From Novosphingobium sp. (GTDB taxonomy: Bacteria; Pseudomonadota; Alphaproteobacteria; Sphingomonadales; Sphingomonadaceae): a DNA stretch of 64,000 nucleotides. The notes below the pieces were generated by a model. It did not search any database. It saw only the letters and a program-made list of their open reading frames with translations, and was not told the DNA's origin. The first letter of the stretch is position 1. Each line of letters opens with the position of its first letter. Made by a program: the position numbers and the translations under genes. Positions 16,570-25,445 of this stretch are shown in pieces. The stretch lies in the NCBI RefSeq assembly GCF_030699305.1, contig NZ_JAUYNB010000038.1, forward strand, positions 224,173 through 288,172. The letters run 5' to 3'.

Positions 16570-17745
16570 TCAGGAAACGGCTTCGTTGACCTGCTTGGGC
16601 ATGTGGGCATCGTGTGACAGGCGCTGCCACTGCTTGCCCGGCTGGCCCTGCTCGATCGCCTCCATCTCGCGCCAGTAGACGCGGCGCAGCGTGACGATGC
16701 CCATATCCGAACGGCCCAGCTTTTCCTGCGACCGGTCGACAATCGCGCCCTGCCCGACGGCGGCGACATAGTCCTGCGCTGAGGTCAGCTGGACCAGCTT
16801 GTCGTCCGGCATCTTGTTCTCGAAGAACAGCTCGTCGTGGTGGTCGGCAGGGTTGTATTCGGAATACTTCTCGAAATATTCGCGGATGCGGGCGTCGGTG
16901 GCCGGATCGGTCGAGGGGATCGAATAGATCAGGAACCGCATGGTGTTCTCATCGTCCACCGGGGTCATCCATACGCCCACGTCCACCCACGGATCGTCGG
17001 CTTCCAGCGTCGGGTGGGATACGTGGTTGTTGTTGGGGAAGGTCCAGTCCGACACGCGGGTCGACCCGGCGGAACGCACGGCGGTCTGGCGGATGCCGGC
17101 GTCGGTTTCTTCATACGACAGTGTCGGGATGGTCGACGCGACGACTTTGCCAAACGAGCCAACATTGCCCCAGTGGTGGACAAAGCTGACATGGACCGCG
17201 TCGAGCGAGTTTTCGACCTGTTGCAGCCAGTTGCACGGCCAGGTTTCCAGCCGCGCGAATTGCAGCGCGCCGGGGCGTTCGAACACCGACTTGCGCGGCA
17301 GTTCAAATTCCGGCGCCTCGCCTTCGCCCATATAGGCAAAGATCAGCCCGGCGTATTCGTGGGTGGGATAGCTGACCACGCGGATGTTGGGCTGCTTGGT
17401 GTCCGGTTCCGCCGGGCGGTGGGTGCACTGGCCCGTGCCATTGAACTGCCAGCCGTGATAAAGGCAGCGGATCTCGTCCCCATCGACCCAGCCATTGGCG
17501 AGCAGCGTCAGCCGGTGCGGGCAATAGCCACCGACCAGATAGGCCTGGCCGCTGTCGCCGCGATAGAGCGTCAGGGTTTCGCCCATGACCTTCACGGTCT
17601 TGGCCTTGCCCGCGACCAGCGCCTCGGCAATTGCGACGGGCTGCCAGAACTTGCGCAGCAGCTTGCCCATGCTGGTAACCGCGCCGGTCAGGTGCAACTG
17701 GCGCAGGCGTTCCGCCATGGGAAGGGGAGTGGTGGCATCGCTCAT
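16570..17745 (-). CDS. Rieske aromatic ring oxygenase, large subunit
   Basis: A 391-residue oxygenase of the phthalate 4,5-dioxygenase / O-demethylase class. The Rieske cluster motif is C-P-H near residue 75 and C-x2-H near 95 (CPHR...CLYHGW). The mononuclear iron motif is NSLDAVHVSFVHHW near 180, giving the bridging Asp and two His ligands. The second ATG (17745) is chosen because AGGAG is 8 bp away; the first (17751) is only 2 bp from it. Electrons must come from a reductase, and none is adjacent. It may hydroxylate or demethylate an aromatic acid. Operon order is SDR, Rieske, dehydrogenase, CoA transferase. Confidence 0.87.
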   Translation of the reverse strand: MSDATTPLPMAERLRQLHLTGAVTSMGKLLRKFWQPVAIAEALVAGKAKTVKVMGETLTLYRGDSGQAYLVGGYCPHRLTLLANGWVDGDEIRCLYHGWQFNGTGQCTHRPAEPDTKQPNIRVVSYPTHEYAGLIFAYMGEGEAPEFELPRKSVFERPGALQFARLETWPCNWLQQVENSLDAVHVSFVHHWGNVGSFGKVVASTIPTLSYEETDAGIRQTAVRSAGSTRVSDWTFPNNNHVSHPTLEADDPWVDVGVWMTPVDDENTMRFLIYSIPSTDPATDARIREYFEKYSEYNPADHHDELFFENKMPDDKLVQLTSAQDYVAAVGQGAIVDRSQEKLGRSDMGIVTLRRVYWREMEAIEQGQPGKQWQRLSHDAHMPKQVNEAVS

Positions 17746-17747
17746 CG

Positions 17748-18680
17748 TCATTTCTCCTGACTGATCGGATCGGGGTGCTGCTCTGGCACCAGCTTTTCCT
17801 GCGGTTCGCCAAAGCGGGTGATGCGGGTTTTCGCCGCGAAATCGCGGATGTTGACGCCGGTGTGATCGCCGGGCGTCCAGGTCGGGTATTTGTGGCGCAA
17901 TCCGGCATCGACCGGGATGTCGATCCCGGTGATGATCTGCGCCTCGTCAGAGGCCAGGAACACCGTCGCCCAAGCGAGGTCCGACGCGCGCGGGAACCGT
18001 TCCAGCGGCAGCATCTTCAGGTAATCGTCGCGTGAATAGAACCCGCCGCGGGTGGGCTTTTCCCAGTTGGGGTCCAGCACTTCGTCGCGCATCAGCGTCC
18101 ACAGCTGGTGCTCCATCGCGCAGGGTGTGACCGTGTTCACCCGGATGCCGAAATGCGCCAGATCCATCGCTGCGGACCGCGCGAAGCTGAGCAGCGCGGC
18201 CTTGGACGAGGTATAGGCTGTGCCGTCTGCCTCGCCGAAATGTGCGGCGGTCGACAGCAGGTGGATGATCGACCCGCCGTGTCCGCCATCGATCATCGCC
18301 TGCGCGGTAAAGCGCGTGGTCAGCAAGCCGGCCGTGGGAAAGCTGAGAACGGAATCGTTCCAGTCGTCCATGTCCATGTCGAGCAGGTGCGACCAGTGCA
18401 CCCGCCCGGCCATGTTCACCGCGATATCGACCCGGCCATACGTTTCGACTGTTTCCGCGACGATCCGGCGCACGTCGTCCTGCACCGTGGCGTTGCCCTG
18501 CACCGGATGGGCGGTGAAGCCCTTGTCGCGGATAAACGCCACGGTTTCCTCGGCGGCGGGCAGGCTGATGTCGGACACCACCACGCTGGCCCCTTCGCGC
18601 GCCAGAAAGTGGGCAATGGTGCCACCGATATTCGGCCCAGCGCCAAAAACGATCGCCACCTTGTTGGCCAGCCTGTCCAT
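17748..18680 (-). CDS. Short-chain dehydrogenase/reductase
   Basis: A 310-residue SDR, likely oxidising an alcohol or cis-diol with NAD(P). The cofactor loop is GAGPNIGG near residue 12, a variant of TGxxxGIG. The N-M-A-G motif near 90 and the active-site Ser and Tyr-x3-Lys (LLSTAAHFGEADGTAYTSSK) near 140-160 are present. About 40 residues extend beyond the usual 250-270. ATG 18680 is preferred over 18707 because the upstream codons are not family-like and GGGGCGGAG precedes it. As first gene of the operon it may act right after or before the Rieske enzyme. Confidence 0.86.
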   Translation of the reverse strand: MDRLANKVAIVFGAGPNIGGTIAHFLAREGASVVVSDISLPAAEETVAFIRDKGFTAHPVQGNATVQDDVRRIVAETVETYGRVDIAVNMAGRVHWSHLLDMDMDDWNDSVLSFPTAGLLTTRFTAQAMIDGGHGGSIIHLLSTAAHFGEADGTAYTSSKAALLSFARSAAMDLAHFGIRVNTVTPCAMEHQLWTLMRDEVLDPNWEKPTRGGFYSRDDYLKMLPLERFPRASDLAWATVFLASDEAQIITGIDIPVDAGLRHKYPTWTPGDHTGVNIRDFAAKTRITRFGEPQEKLVPEQHPDPISQEK

Positions 18681-18782
18681 CTCCGCCCCTTGTTTAGTGT
18701 TCCGCACGAATCAGGCTGCGCCGGGTCGTGCTCTATGCTGTTTGTTCAATCGCCCGGCCGCGCGAAACAGGCGCGGACCGGG

Positions 18783-18799
18783 CGTCCGTAGTTTGGACA
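18783..18799. promoter_or_regulatory. 17-bp palindromic operator, site 4 of 5
   Basis: CGTCC-GTAGTTT-GGACA lies 103 bp upstream of the SDR-Rieske operon start (minus strand) and 17 bp past the end of the MFS gene, so it should control the operon rather than the transporter. Confidence 0.6.
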
Positions 18800-18815
18800 A
18801 GCCCGGACCCGTGGT

Positions 18816-20168
18816 TCAGGCCCCGGGCTTGCCGCCGTTCGGTTCGGTCGTGGTCACGGCCAGCGTCTTGCGGAAGCTTTCCGGGGCGAACAGGATCGCC
18901 ACGATCGAGATCACGCAGAGCGCGATGAAGAACAGGCCGACCTTGGTGGGATCGGTCCCGCCGCCGCGCATCAGCAGCCAGGTGGCGACCAGCGGGGCGA
19001 ACCCGGCGCTGATCGTGGAGCCGACCTGGAACGTCACCGCCATGCCGCTGTAGCGGATGTCGGCGGCGAACTTTTCGCCCAGCCATGCGCTCAGCGGGCC
19101 GCCCATCATCGCGTGGATCACCGGGTTGGCCAGCGCCAGCGCCAGCAGCAGCGCCCAGGGGCTGCCCATTGTCAGCAGGTGGAAGATCGGGAAGATCAGG
19201 ACCATGCCGGTGACCGCCCCGGCCAGCATCACCGGCTTGCGCCCGATCCGGTCGGACAGGATCGCAAAGGCGGGGATCGCGAAGATATGAACCACGTTGA
19301 CCAGCGTCAGCAGCCCCAGCGCGGTCGATTGCGCATGGCCGCCAACGTTGATCGCGAAGTTGATCATGAAGGTGGCGGTCAGAGTGGTCATCGCCAGACA
19401 GGCCAGACTGCCCAGCACGCCGTTAAGCAGCGGCCCGGGATAGCACCGCAGCACGACCAGCAGCGGAATTTCGCGTTTTTGCTGGGGCTCGGCCTTGCGC
19501 GCTTCCTGCATCGCCAGAAAGTCTGGCGTTTCCTCCACCGAACTACGCAGCCATGCGGCCAGCACGACCAGCACCGCGCTGAGCAGAAAGGGTATGCGCC
19601 AGCCCCAGGTCAGGAACTGGTCCTGCTCCATCGCGGCAAACGGCATCAGCGCCAGCGTGGCCATGACCGCGCCCGACGGTGCGCCCGATCCGACGATCGA
19701 GGCAGCGAACCCGCGCGATTTCTTGCCCGCGTGCTCCATCGACAGCAACGTGGCCCCGGCCCATTCGCCGCCGACGGCAAAGCCCTGAACCAGCCGCAGC
19801 GCGATCAGCGCCAGCGGCGCGGCCACCCCGATCATGCTGTAGGACGGCAGCAGGCCCATCAGGAAGCTGGACACGCCCATCAGGTAGAGCGTTACCATCA
19901 GCATTTTCTTGCGGCCGATCCGGTCGCCGTAATGGCCGAAGAAGATCGCGCCGAGGGGGCGGGCGACATAGCCGACCGCCAGCGTGGCGAACGACGCCAG
20001 CGTGGCGACTTTCGGATCGAGCGCGAAAAAGACCTTCGGGAACACCAGCGTTGCGGCGATGCCATAGAGCAGGAAGTCATAGTATTCGACCGCCGAGCCA
20101 AGATAGCTCGACCACATGGCGCGGCGGCGCATGACCGATGCCTGCGGCAGATCTGCCGGTTGCGTCAT
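18816..20168 (-). CDS. MHS-family MFS transporter
   Basis: A 450-residue inner-membrane transporter with about 12 helices. The metabolite:H+ symporter signature is visible: GSAVEYYDFLLYG in helix 1, RPLGAIFFGHYGDRIGRKKM after helix 2, RLVQGFAVGGEWAGA in helix 4 and a second ILSDRIGRKPVML loop in the C-terminal half. Relatives carry organic acids such as shikimate, protocatechuate or alpha-ketoglutarate. It likely takes up an aromatic acid for this cluster. Start at 20168; its upstream region contains the fifth operator about 200 bp away. Confidence 0.9.
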   Translation of the reverse strand: MTQPADLPQASVMRRRAMWSSYLGSAVEYYDFLLYGIAATLVFPKVFFALDPKVATLASFATLAVGYVARPLGAIFFGHYGDRIGRKKMLMVTLYLMGVSSFLMGLLPSYSMIGVAAPLALIALRLVQGFAVGGEWAGATLLSMEHAGKKSRGFAASIVGSGAPSGAVMATLALMPFAAMEQDQFLTWGWRIPFLLSAVLVVLAAWLRSSVEETPDFLAMQEARKAEPQQKREIPLLVVLRCYPGPLLNGVLGSLACLAMTTLTATFMINFAINVGGHAQSTALGLLTLVNVVHIFAIPAFAILSDRIGRKPVMLAGAVTGMVLIFPIFHLLTMGSPWALLLALALANPVIHAMMGGPLSAWLGEKFAADIRYSGMAVTFQVGSTISAGFAPLVATWLLMRGGGTDPTKVGLFFIALCVISIVAILFAPESFRKTLAVTTTEPNGGKPGA

Positions 20169-20373
20169 TGCTCTGTTCCCTCTCCCGTCGCCGATGCCGG
20201 GCCGTCTTCACCCCGGTCGCTGGCATCGAATTTTTGTTGAACCATCATTCTGGAACCTGCTATCGTCATTACACGTTCGGGGGTGATTGTCACCTTGCGT
20301 CTGGGTTTTATGGACCCGCGTTTCGGGCCTCTGGCCAGCGCAGACCGGCAATCCGAACGAAAAAACAGCAACG

Positions 20374-20390
20374 CGTCCGAACTACGGACA
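20374..20390. promoter_or_regulatory. 17-bp palindromic operator, site 5 of 5
   Basis: CGTCC-GAACTAC-GGACA lies 21 bp before the hydrolase start at 20412, next to its ribosome site. Binding here would block transcription start or elongation of the hydrolase-regulator unit; it could also affect the divergent MFS gene. Confidence 0.6.
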
Positions 20391-20411
20391 TGGGTAAGGG
20401 AGAGGGATATC

Positions 20412-21254
20412 ATGGTCGAATTGACCTTCGAAGGCACCAGCAAGCAAGTCCGCACCAAGAACTGGGACATCCATTACAACGATGCCGGTTCCGGGCATCC
20501 GCTCGTGCTGGTTCACGGCGGCGGGCCGGGGGCTTCGGGCTGGAGCAATTACAACCCGAATATCCCCTATCTGTCAGAGCATTTTCGCGTCATCGCGGTG
20601 GATCTGCCGGGTTGGGGACGTTCGCAGCCGGTCGCTTATGAAAGCCGCGACAACTCCGGCGCGCTGGCCGAACTGCTTGATACTCTAGGGATCACCCGGG
20701 CGGCAGTCGTCGGCAACTCGATGGGCGGGGCCTCGGTTATCCGCCTGGCTTATGAACGGCCCGACCTTGTTTCGCACCTGATCACGATGGGGTCGCCGTC
20801 AGGCGTTCCGGGCATGTTCGAACCGGCCGGGCTGACCGAAGGCGTCAAAGTGCTGGAGCGCGCCTATTTCGAACCCAGTCTGGAAACGATCCGGGCGCTG
20901 ACCAACATCATGACATTCGATACCTCGAACGTTACCGATGAACTGATTCAGGAACGGCTGAACAACACGCTGGCGCAGAAGGCCCACGTGGACAACTGGA
21001 TCGGCGGACACGGCAAGGGGCCGATGGTACGCCTGAACCAGGACCAGATCCCGTCAATCGCCGCACCGACGTTGCTGATGCATGGCCGTGATGACCGGGT
21101 GACGCATTTCACCCATGCGATCCGGCTGGCAGGCATGATCCGCAATTCGCGCGTGCTGATCGTCAATCGCTGCGGCCACTGGTTGCAACTGGAGCACGCC
21201 AGAGAGTTCAATTCGATGGTTCACCGCTTCATGGCGGATAATCCCGAAGGCTGA
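20412..21254 (+). CDS. Meta-cleavage product hydrolase (BphD/HsaD-like)
   Basis: A 280-residue alpha/beta hydrolase that cleaves the C-C bond of ring-opened extradiol products. Motifs are HGGGPGASGWSNY near residue 35 (oxyanion loop typical of this subfamily), the nucleophile Ser103 in GNSMGG, the acid in HGRDDRV near 227 and His256 in CGHW. It complements the extradiol dioxygenase at 9044. ATG 20412 follows TAAGGGAGAGGG. It begins a separate plus-strand unit and is followed by the IclR-type gene. Confidence 0.88.
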   Translation: MVELTFEGTSKQVRTKNWDIHYNDAGSGHPLVLVHGGGPGASGWSNYNPNIPYLSEHFRVIAVDLPGWGRSQPVAYESRDNSGALAELLDTLGITRAAVVGNSMGGASVIRLAYERPDLVSHLITMGSPSGVPGMFEPAGLTEGVKVLERAYFEPSLETIRALTNIMTFDTSNVTDELIQERLNNTLAQKAHVDNWIGGHGKGPMVRLNQDQIPSIAAPTLLMHGRDDRVTHFTHAIRLAGMIRNSRVLIVNRCGHWLQLEHAREFNSMVHRFMADNPEG

Positions 21255-21298
21255 ACTGTTCGGCCGATGCGGGTCGGTGCTGCCGCGACCACAAAATG

Positions 21299-21341
21299 CA
21301 GGCGCGCATCATCGCCGGGGTCATAGTATGGTGCGCGCCTG
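21299..21341. other. Inverted repeat between hydrolase and IclR genes
   Basis: CAGGCGCGCA (21299-21308) and TGCGCGCCTG (21332-21341) form a perfect 10-bp stem with a 23-base loop. There is no T run, so it is not a standard terminator. It may be an RNA structure or a regulator site in the 148-bp gap. Confidence 0.35.
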
Positions 21342-21402
21342 GGTCTTGCAGGCCACCTAAAAAAGGCCCTTGAACAGGGGCACCACGGGAGAGGATGGGG
21401 AG

Positions 21403-22161
21403 ATGGCGATTGACGGGCGGCTGCTGGCAGTCATCGAATCGATCAACGATCTGGGAATCTGCACGGTCGTGGATTTGCACCGGGCAACCGGCATTTCGCG
21501 CCCGGCGGTGCACCGGATTATCGATAACCTGTGCAGTTTTGGCTATATCGAGCGGGTCGATGGACACAGTTCGGTGCGATTGACCTCGCAGATCCTGTCG
21601 CTGAGCGCCGGATACAAGCCCGAACACCGGATGGCCGAACAGGCTATGCCGGTGCTGCAACAATTGCAGCAGCGCATCCGCTGGCCCCACACCTTTTCCA
21701 CGCCTGAAACCGACATGATGGTCATTCAGGCGACCACCCGCCACCACAACCCGTTCGTGTTCGACCGGGGGCGGACCGGGCTGCGCCTGCCGATCCTGTC
21801 GACCGCCACAGGCTGTGTCTATCTGGCGCACTGCGGGGTAGATGAGCGCGAGGCGATCCTGTCGCGCCTGCAATCGCACCAGTTGCGCGATGAGACGTTT
21901 GACGAGACATTCGAGGAAATGCTGAACGCCGCGCGCGACCGGATCGCGATCGCAGCCGAAAAAGGCTATGCCCTGCGTTCGGGCGGCGAGCCTGAGCGAA
22001 CGACCACCATCGCCGTGCCGGTCATCGTCTTTTCGACGGCGGTGGGGGCGCTATGCACATCGTTCCCGACCTCTGCCATGGCGCTGGAGGAAGCCTGCGC
22101 CAAGTATGTGCCCGCATTGCGCAGCGCTGCAGAAAGCATCGCCGCTCTGTTCGAAAAATAG
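21403..22161 (+). CDS. IclR-family transcriptional regulator
   Basis: A 252-residue regulator with an N-terminal winged helix (LLAVIESINDLGICTVVDLH, then ATGISRPAVHRIIDNLCSFG as recognition region, residues about 8-55) and a C-terminal effector domain with the RTGLRLPILSTATGCVYLA segment near 120 and a final VPVIVFSTAVGALC strand. IclR proteins of aromatic pathways often activate or repress in response to the ring compound and bind 15-17 bp palindromes. It is the best candidate for the five-copy operator in cluster 1. ATG 21403 has GGGGAG upstream. Confidence 0.87.
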   Translation: MAIDGRLLAVIESINDLGICTVVDLHRATGISRPAVHRIIDNLCSFGYIERVDGHSSVRLTSQILSLSAGYKPEHRMAEQAMPVLQQLQQRIRWPHTFSTPETDMMVIQATTRHHNPFVFDRGRTGLRLPILSTATGCVYLAHCGVDEREAILSRLQSHQLRDETFDETFEEMLNAARDRIAIAAEKGYALRSGGEPERTTTIAVPVIVFSTAVGALCTSFPTSAMALEEACAKYVPALRSAAESIAALFEK

Positions 22162-22174
22162 GGACTCGGCAGGA

Positions 22175-22822
22175 TCAGAAAGTGCCAGGGGCCGCTTCTG
22201 CGAGTGCAATCAAGCTTATTCCTGCCATTCGCAAGTAGCCTGGAAGGTGATCGCCTGACGCGTTCATGATCAGGTTTCCGTCCGCGCAGACCAGCGTGAA
22301 CTTACCCATCTGAAAGGCGCGGTCCGGGCAGCGGGTCTGCACGTCGGCGGGCAGGGTCTGGCGATACCACGCGGTATATTCGTCCATCACCGCTTTGCGC
22401 AGATCGAGAAACCGCTGGCGCGAGATTTGCTCGCGAACCGACTGGTCGACGCTGAGAATTACACCCAACCGCCAGAAGTCCTGGGTGATCAGTGCTTCGT
22501 TTTCAGGAGCGCTGCAATAGATCCGTTCCAGATGCTGGCGTGTTGTTTCCCCCGCCAGCGGGCGGCGCTTGCGATGGAAGCCTTCCAGCCATTCACGGCT
22601 CTGGTCCATCAGTGAGGCAAACAGGATGTCCTTGCTTTCGAAATGCCAATAGACGCTTCCGGTTGGCAATTGTGCTTTCAGCGAGACGCGTGGAATGGTC
22701 GTGCCCTGATAGCCGTATTCCTGAGCGACCTGGAGCGTTGCTTCGAGGATCTTTTGCCGGTTGGCGGCAGACGTGCGATGCTCCCCGCGCGGTCGCTCCC
22801 GCTTTTTTGCTTCTGCGTCCAT
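22175..22822 (-). CDS. TetR-family transcriptional regulator
   Basis: A 215-residue regulator. The helix-turn-helix is RQKILEATLQVAQEYGYQGT followed by TIPRVSLKAQLPTGSVYWHF (residues about 20-65), with the typical YWHF end. The rest is an alpha-helical ligand domain. ATG 22822 begins MDAEAKKRERPRGE; an upstream extension looks non-coding. It faces the IclR gene tail to tail with 13 bp between. Target genes are unknown; it may sense a CoA ester or a lipophilic substrate. Confidence 0.85.
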   Translation of the reverse strand: MDAEAKKRERPRGEHRTSAANRQKILEATLQVAQEYGYQGTTIPRVSLKAQLPTGSVYWHFESKDILFASLMDQSREWLEGFHRKRRPLAGETTRQHLERIYCSAPENEALITQDFWRLGVILSVDQSVREQISRQRFLDLRKAVMDEYTAWYRQTLPADVQTRCPDRAFQMGKFTLVCADGNLIMNASGDHLPGYLRMAGISLIALAEAAPGTF

Positions 22823-22912
22823 TTGCAACTCCCTCGACTGTCGCCGTATTACTGTGCTGCTTTGCCATGGCAATGGCAACGCGCACCGGATACGGCATTT
22901 TTGCGGGGCTGA

Positions 22913-23335
22913 TCACGCGTCCCGGATCGCGGATTTGGCCAGCGCCAGGAAAGCTGCCCGATCATCCGGGGGCAGATTGCCAAGAATGGCGGATTGCAAG
23001 TCGCTGACGATCGGCAGCAGCCGCTGGAACACGTCCAGACCGTCCGGCGTCAGTCGCAGCACGCGGGCGCGACGGTCGGCATCGTTGATCGCCCGCTCTA
23101 CCAGCCCTTTTGCGACCAGTCTGTTGATCACCTCGCCAATGGTCGGGCGGTCATAGGCGATTAGCGCTGCTACTCCGGCCTGGTCGATCCCGGGATTGGC
23201 GCTTATCGCATCAAGCGCGGCGAACTGCACCGACGTTATATCGAACCCAGCTTCGCGCGTGCGGGCGGTGTAAATCTGTGTCGACAACTGGTGCAACCTG
23301 CGGATCAGGTGGCCAGCCATGTCTTGTGCCTGCAT
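22913..23335 (-). CDS. MarR-family transcriptional regulator
   Basis: A 140-residue MarR protein: FDITSVQFAALDAISANPGI, the recognition helix region AALIAYDRPTIGEVINRLVA and the wing DADRRARVLRLTPDG are typical. ATG 23335 has AGGAAGGGA upstream. It is divergent from the flavin monooxygenase gene at 23515, and a dyad in the gap (23411-23453) is a natural operator. Members of this family often repress aromatic monooxygenase genes until the aromatic acid binds. Confidence 0.87.
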   Translation of the reverse strand: MQAQDMAGHLIRRLHQLSTQIYTARTREAGFDITSVQFAALDAISANPGIDQAGVAALIAYDRPTIGEVINRLVAKGLVERAINDADRRARVLRLTPDGLDVFQRLLPIVSDLQSAILGNLPPDDRAAFLALAKSAIRDA

Positions 23336-23410
23336 CCAAATCCCTTCCTGCCTGCGAACTGCACCGACCAAGCCCGGCCCGTAACCCAGTCAGCGTGAAT
23401 TAGAAAGTTC

Positions 23411-23453
23411 ACTTATCTTTTTGATTGACTTGAAATGATAAGTACACATATCA
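23411..23453. promoter_or_regulatory. Candidate MarR operator, divergent region
   Basis: ACTTATC (23411-23417) pairs with GATAAGT (23437-23443), and a second dyad TGATA-N8-TATCA occupies 23436-23453. Both are AT-rich against a GC-rich background and lie between the MarR gene and the monooxygenase gene. Confidence 0.5.
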
Positions 23454-23514
23454 AATTGATGCGGCGGCCGAAGCCATCAGTGTGTTTGAGCCAACAAGTT
23501 TGGGAGAATTGGCG

Positions 23515-25425
23515 ATGCAGTATCACCTCAATGGATTCCGCCCTGGCGACCCTGAGGTTGCAGAAACCGTGTCTGAGGTGCGGGACCGCTCCGGTTCGTT
23601 GCCGGACACCATTGATGTACTGATCGCGGGCTGCGGCCCCGCCGGGCTGTGCCTTGCCGCGCAGCTCGCGCGCGAACCTTCGATCCGGACGATGATCGTG
23701 GAACCCAAACTGGCCCCTATGGAAAAGGGTCAGGCCGACGGGATCAATGTCCGCTCGATGGAAATGTTCCAGGCGTTCGGCTTTGCCGACAAGGTCAAGC
23801 GGGAGTCGGTCTGGATCAACGAAACTACGTTCTGGAGCCCGGACCCGGACAGGCCTGAGCAGATCCGGCGCGTCGGGCGGGTGCAGGATGTCGCCGACGG
23901 ACTGAGCGAGATGCCGCATGTGCTGATTAACCAGGCCCGTGTCCACGACATGTTTCTGGACGTCATGCAGAATTCGCCGACGCGCCTGGAACCGGATTAC
24001 GGACTGAAAGTCGCCGATCTGACGGTTGACCCGGTCGCCGCCGACTTTCCCGTGACGGTCATGCTGGAACATACTGCACCCGGCCGCGAGGGTCAGCGGC
24101 AGACGGTGCGTGCCCGCTACGTGATCGGCTGCGATGGCGCGCGATCGAGCGTGCGGCAGGCAATTGGCGGCGCGCTGCACGGCGATGCCGCGCATCAGGC
24201 CTGGGGCGTGATGGACATTCTGGCCGTTACCGATTTCCCCGATATCCGGATGAAAGCGATCATTCAGTCTGCGGGCGAAGGAACTATCCTGTTGCTCCCG
24301 CGTGAGGGCGGCTATCTGGTGCGCCTCTATGTCGAGCTTGATCAACTGGCCGCAGATGAGCGCGTGGCCGACCGGGGGATGGGAGTGGAAGACATCATCG
24401 CCAAGGCCCAGCGGATACTCGCTCCCCATACGCTGGATGTGAAGGAAGTGGTGTGGTGGTCGATCTATGAAATTGGCCACCGGCTGACCGACCGATTCGA
24501 TGATGTCCCGGCTGACCAAACGGCCATTCGCGCGCCGCGGGTTATGCTGGCGGGGGATGCCTGCCATACCCACAGTCCGAAAGCCGGACAGGGGATGAAC
24601 GTGTCGATGGGCGATGCGTTCAACCTGGGGTGGAAGTTGATTGCGGTACTGACGGGGCGCGCTGCACCGGATTTGCTACACAGCTATACCGCTGAACGCC
24701 GCGCGGCGGCCAAAAGTCTGGTCGATTTTGATCACCGCTGGTCCCGCGTGGTTGGTAACCGGTCGGCTGACGATACCGACAGCGCGATGCCGCGCGTCCA
24801 GCGCGAATTCATTGCCAATGGTGAATTTACCGCCGGGCTTACTGTCCGTTACGAACCATCTGCCCTGACCGGTAACGGGCAGTATCAGGTGCTTGCACAG
24901 GGTTTTCCCGTGGGCAAGCGATTCCATTCCGCGCCGGTTATCCGGCTGGCCGATGCCATGTCGATGGAACTTGGCCAGACAATCGAAGCGGATGGGCGCT
25001 GGCGGATGTTCCTTTTTGCCGGTCAAGCTGATGTCGGCCAGCCGGGCGGAGCAGTGCAGCGCCTGTGTGAATTCCTCGAAACGTCGGACGTATCGCCATT
25101 GCGGCGGTTCACGCGGCCGGGCGAGGACAGCGATGCCGTGATCGATGTCCGGGCCGTGTTCCAGCCGGCTTTCCGCGACCTTGCCTTCCAGTCGATGCCG
25201 CCCTTGTTGCGCCCGCACAAGGGGCGCTACGGCCTGTGTGATTACGAAAAGGTGTTCTGCGCCGACATCAAGAGCGGGCATGACATTTTCGCGATGCGCG
25301 AAATCGATCGGACTGAGGGCTGTGTCGTTCTGGTCCGTCCGGACCAGTATGTGTCGGGAGTTATGCCGCTTGATGATTATGATGGAATTGTCCGCTTCTT
25401 CAGCGGCTTCCTCATGCCTGCCTGA
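23515..25425 (+). CDS. 3-hydroxybenzoate 4-monooxygenase-like flavoprotein
   Basis: A 636-residue FAD monooxygenase of the phenol hydroxylase group. The start MQYHLNGFRPGDPEV resembles 3-hydroxybenzoate 4-monooxygenase (MobA), which makes protocatechuate. FAD motifs are VLIAGCGPAGLCLAAQLAR near residue 35, VIGCDGARSSVR near 205 and MLAGDACHTHSPKAGQGMNV near 345; a thioredoxin-like C-terminal domain follows from about 460, as in this group. ATG 23515 follows GGGAGA; the longer frame to 23482 has none. No protocatechuate ring-cleavage gene is in the window. Controlled most likely by the divergent MarR protein. An IS6 copy starts 20 bp after its stop. Confidence 0.88.
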   Translation: MQYHLNGFRPGDPEVAETVSEVRDRSGSLPDTIDVLIAGCGPAGLCLAAQLAREPSIRTMIVEPKLAPMEKGQADGINVRSMEMFQAFGFADKVKRESVWINETTFWSPDPDRPEQIRRVGRVQDVADGLSEMPHVLINQARVHDMFLDVMQNSPTRLEPDYGLKVADLTVDPVAADFPVTVMLEHTAPGREGQRQTVRARYVIGCDGARSSVRQAIGGALHGDAAHQAWGVMDILAVTDFPDIRMKAIIQSAGEGTILLLPREGGYLVRLYVELDQLAADERVADRGMGVEDIIAKAQRILAPHTLDVKEVVWWSIYEIGHRLTDRFDDVPADQTAIRAPRVMLAGDACHTHSPKAGQGMNVSMGDAFNLGWKLIAVLTGRAAPDLLHSYTAERRAAAKSLVDFDHRWSRVVGNRSADDTDSAMPRVQREFIANGEFTAGLTVRYEPSALTGNGQYQVLAQGFPVGKRFHSAPVIRLADAMSMELGQTIEADGRWRMFLFAGQADVGQPGGAVQRLCEFLETSDVSPLRRFTRPGEDSDAVIDVRAVFQPAFRDLAFQSMPPLLRPHKGRYGLCDYEKVFCADIKSGHDIFAMREIDRTEGCVVLVRPDQYVSGVMPLDDYDGIVRFFSGFLMPA

Positions 25426-25445
25426 TAGCGGGCGCGCCAGAAGGA

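Noticed and set aside
15485..16678. 397-residue plus-strand frame opposite the acyl-CoA dehydrogenase
   Set aside because: Shadow translation; the minus-strand gene has clear family motifs.
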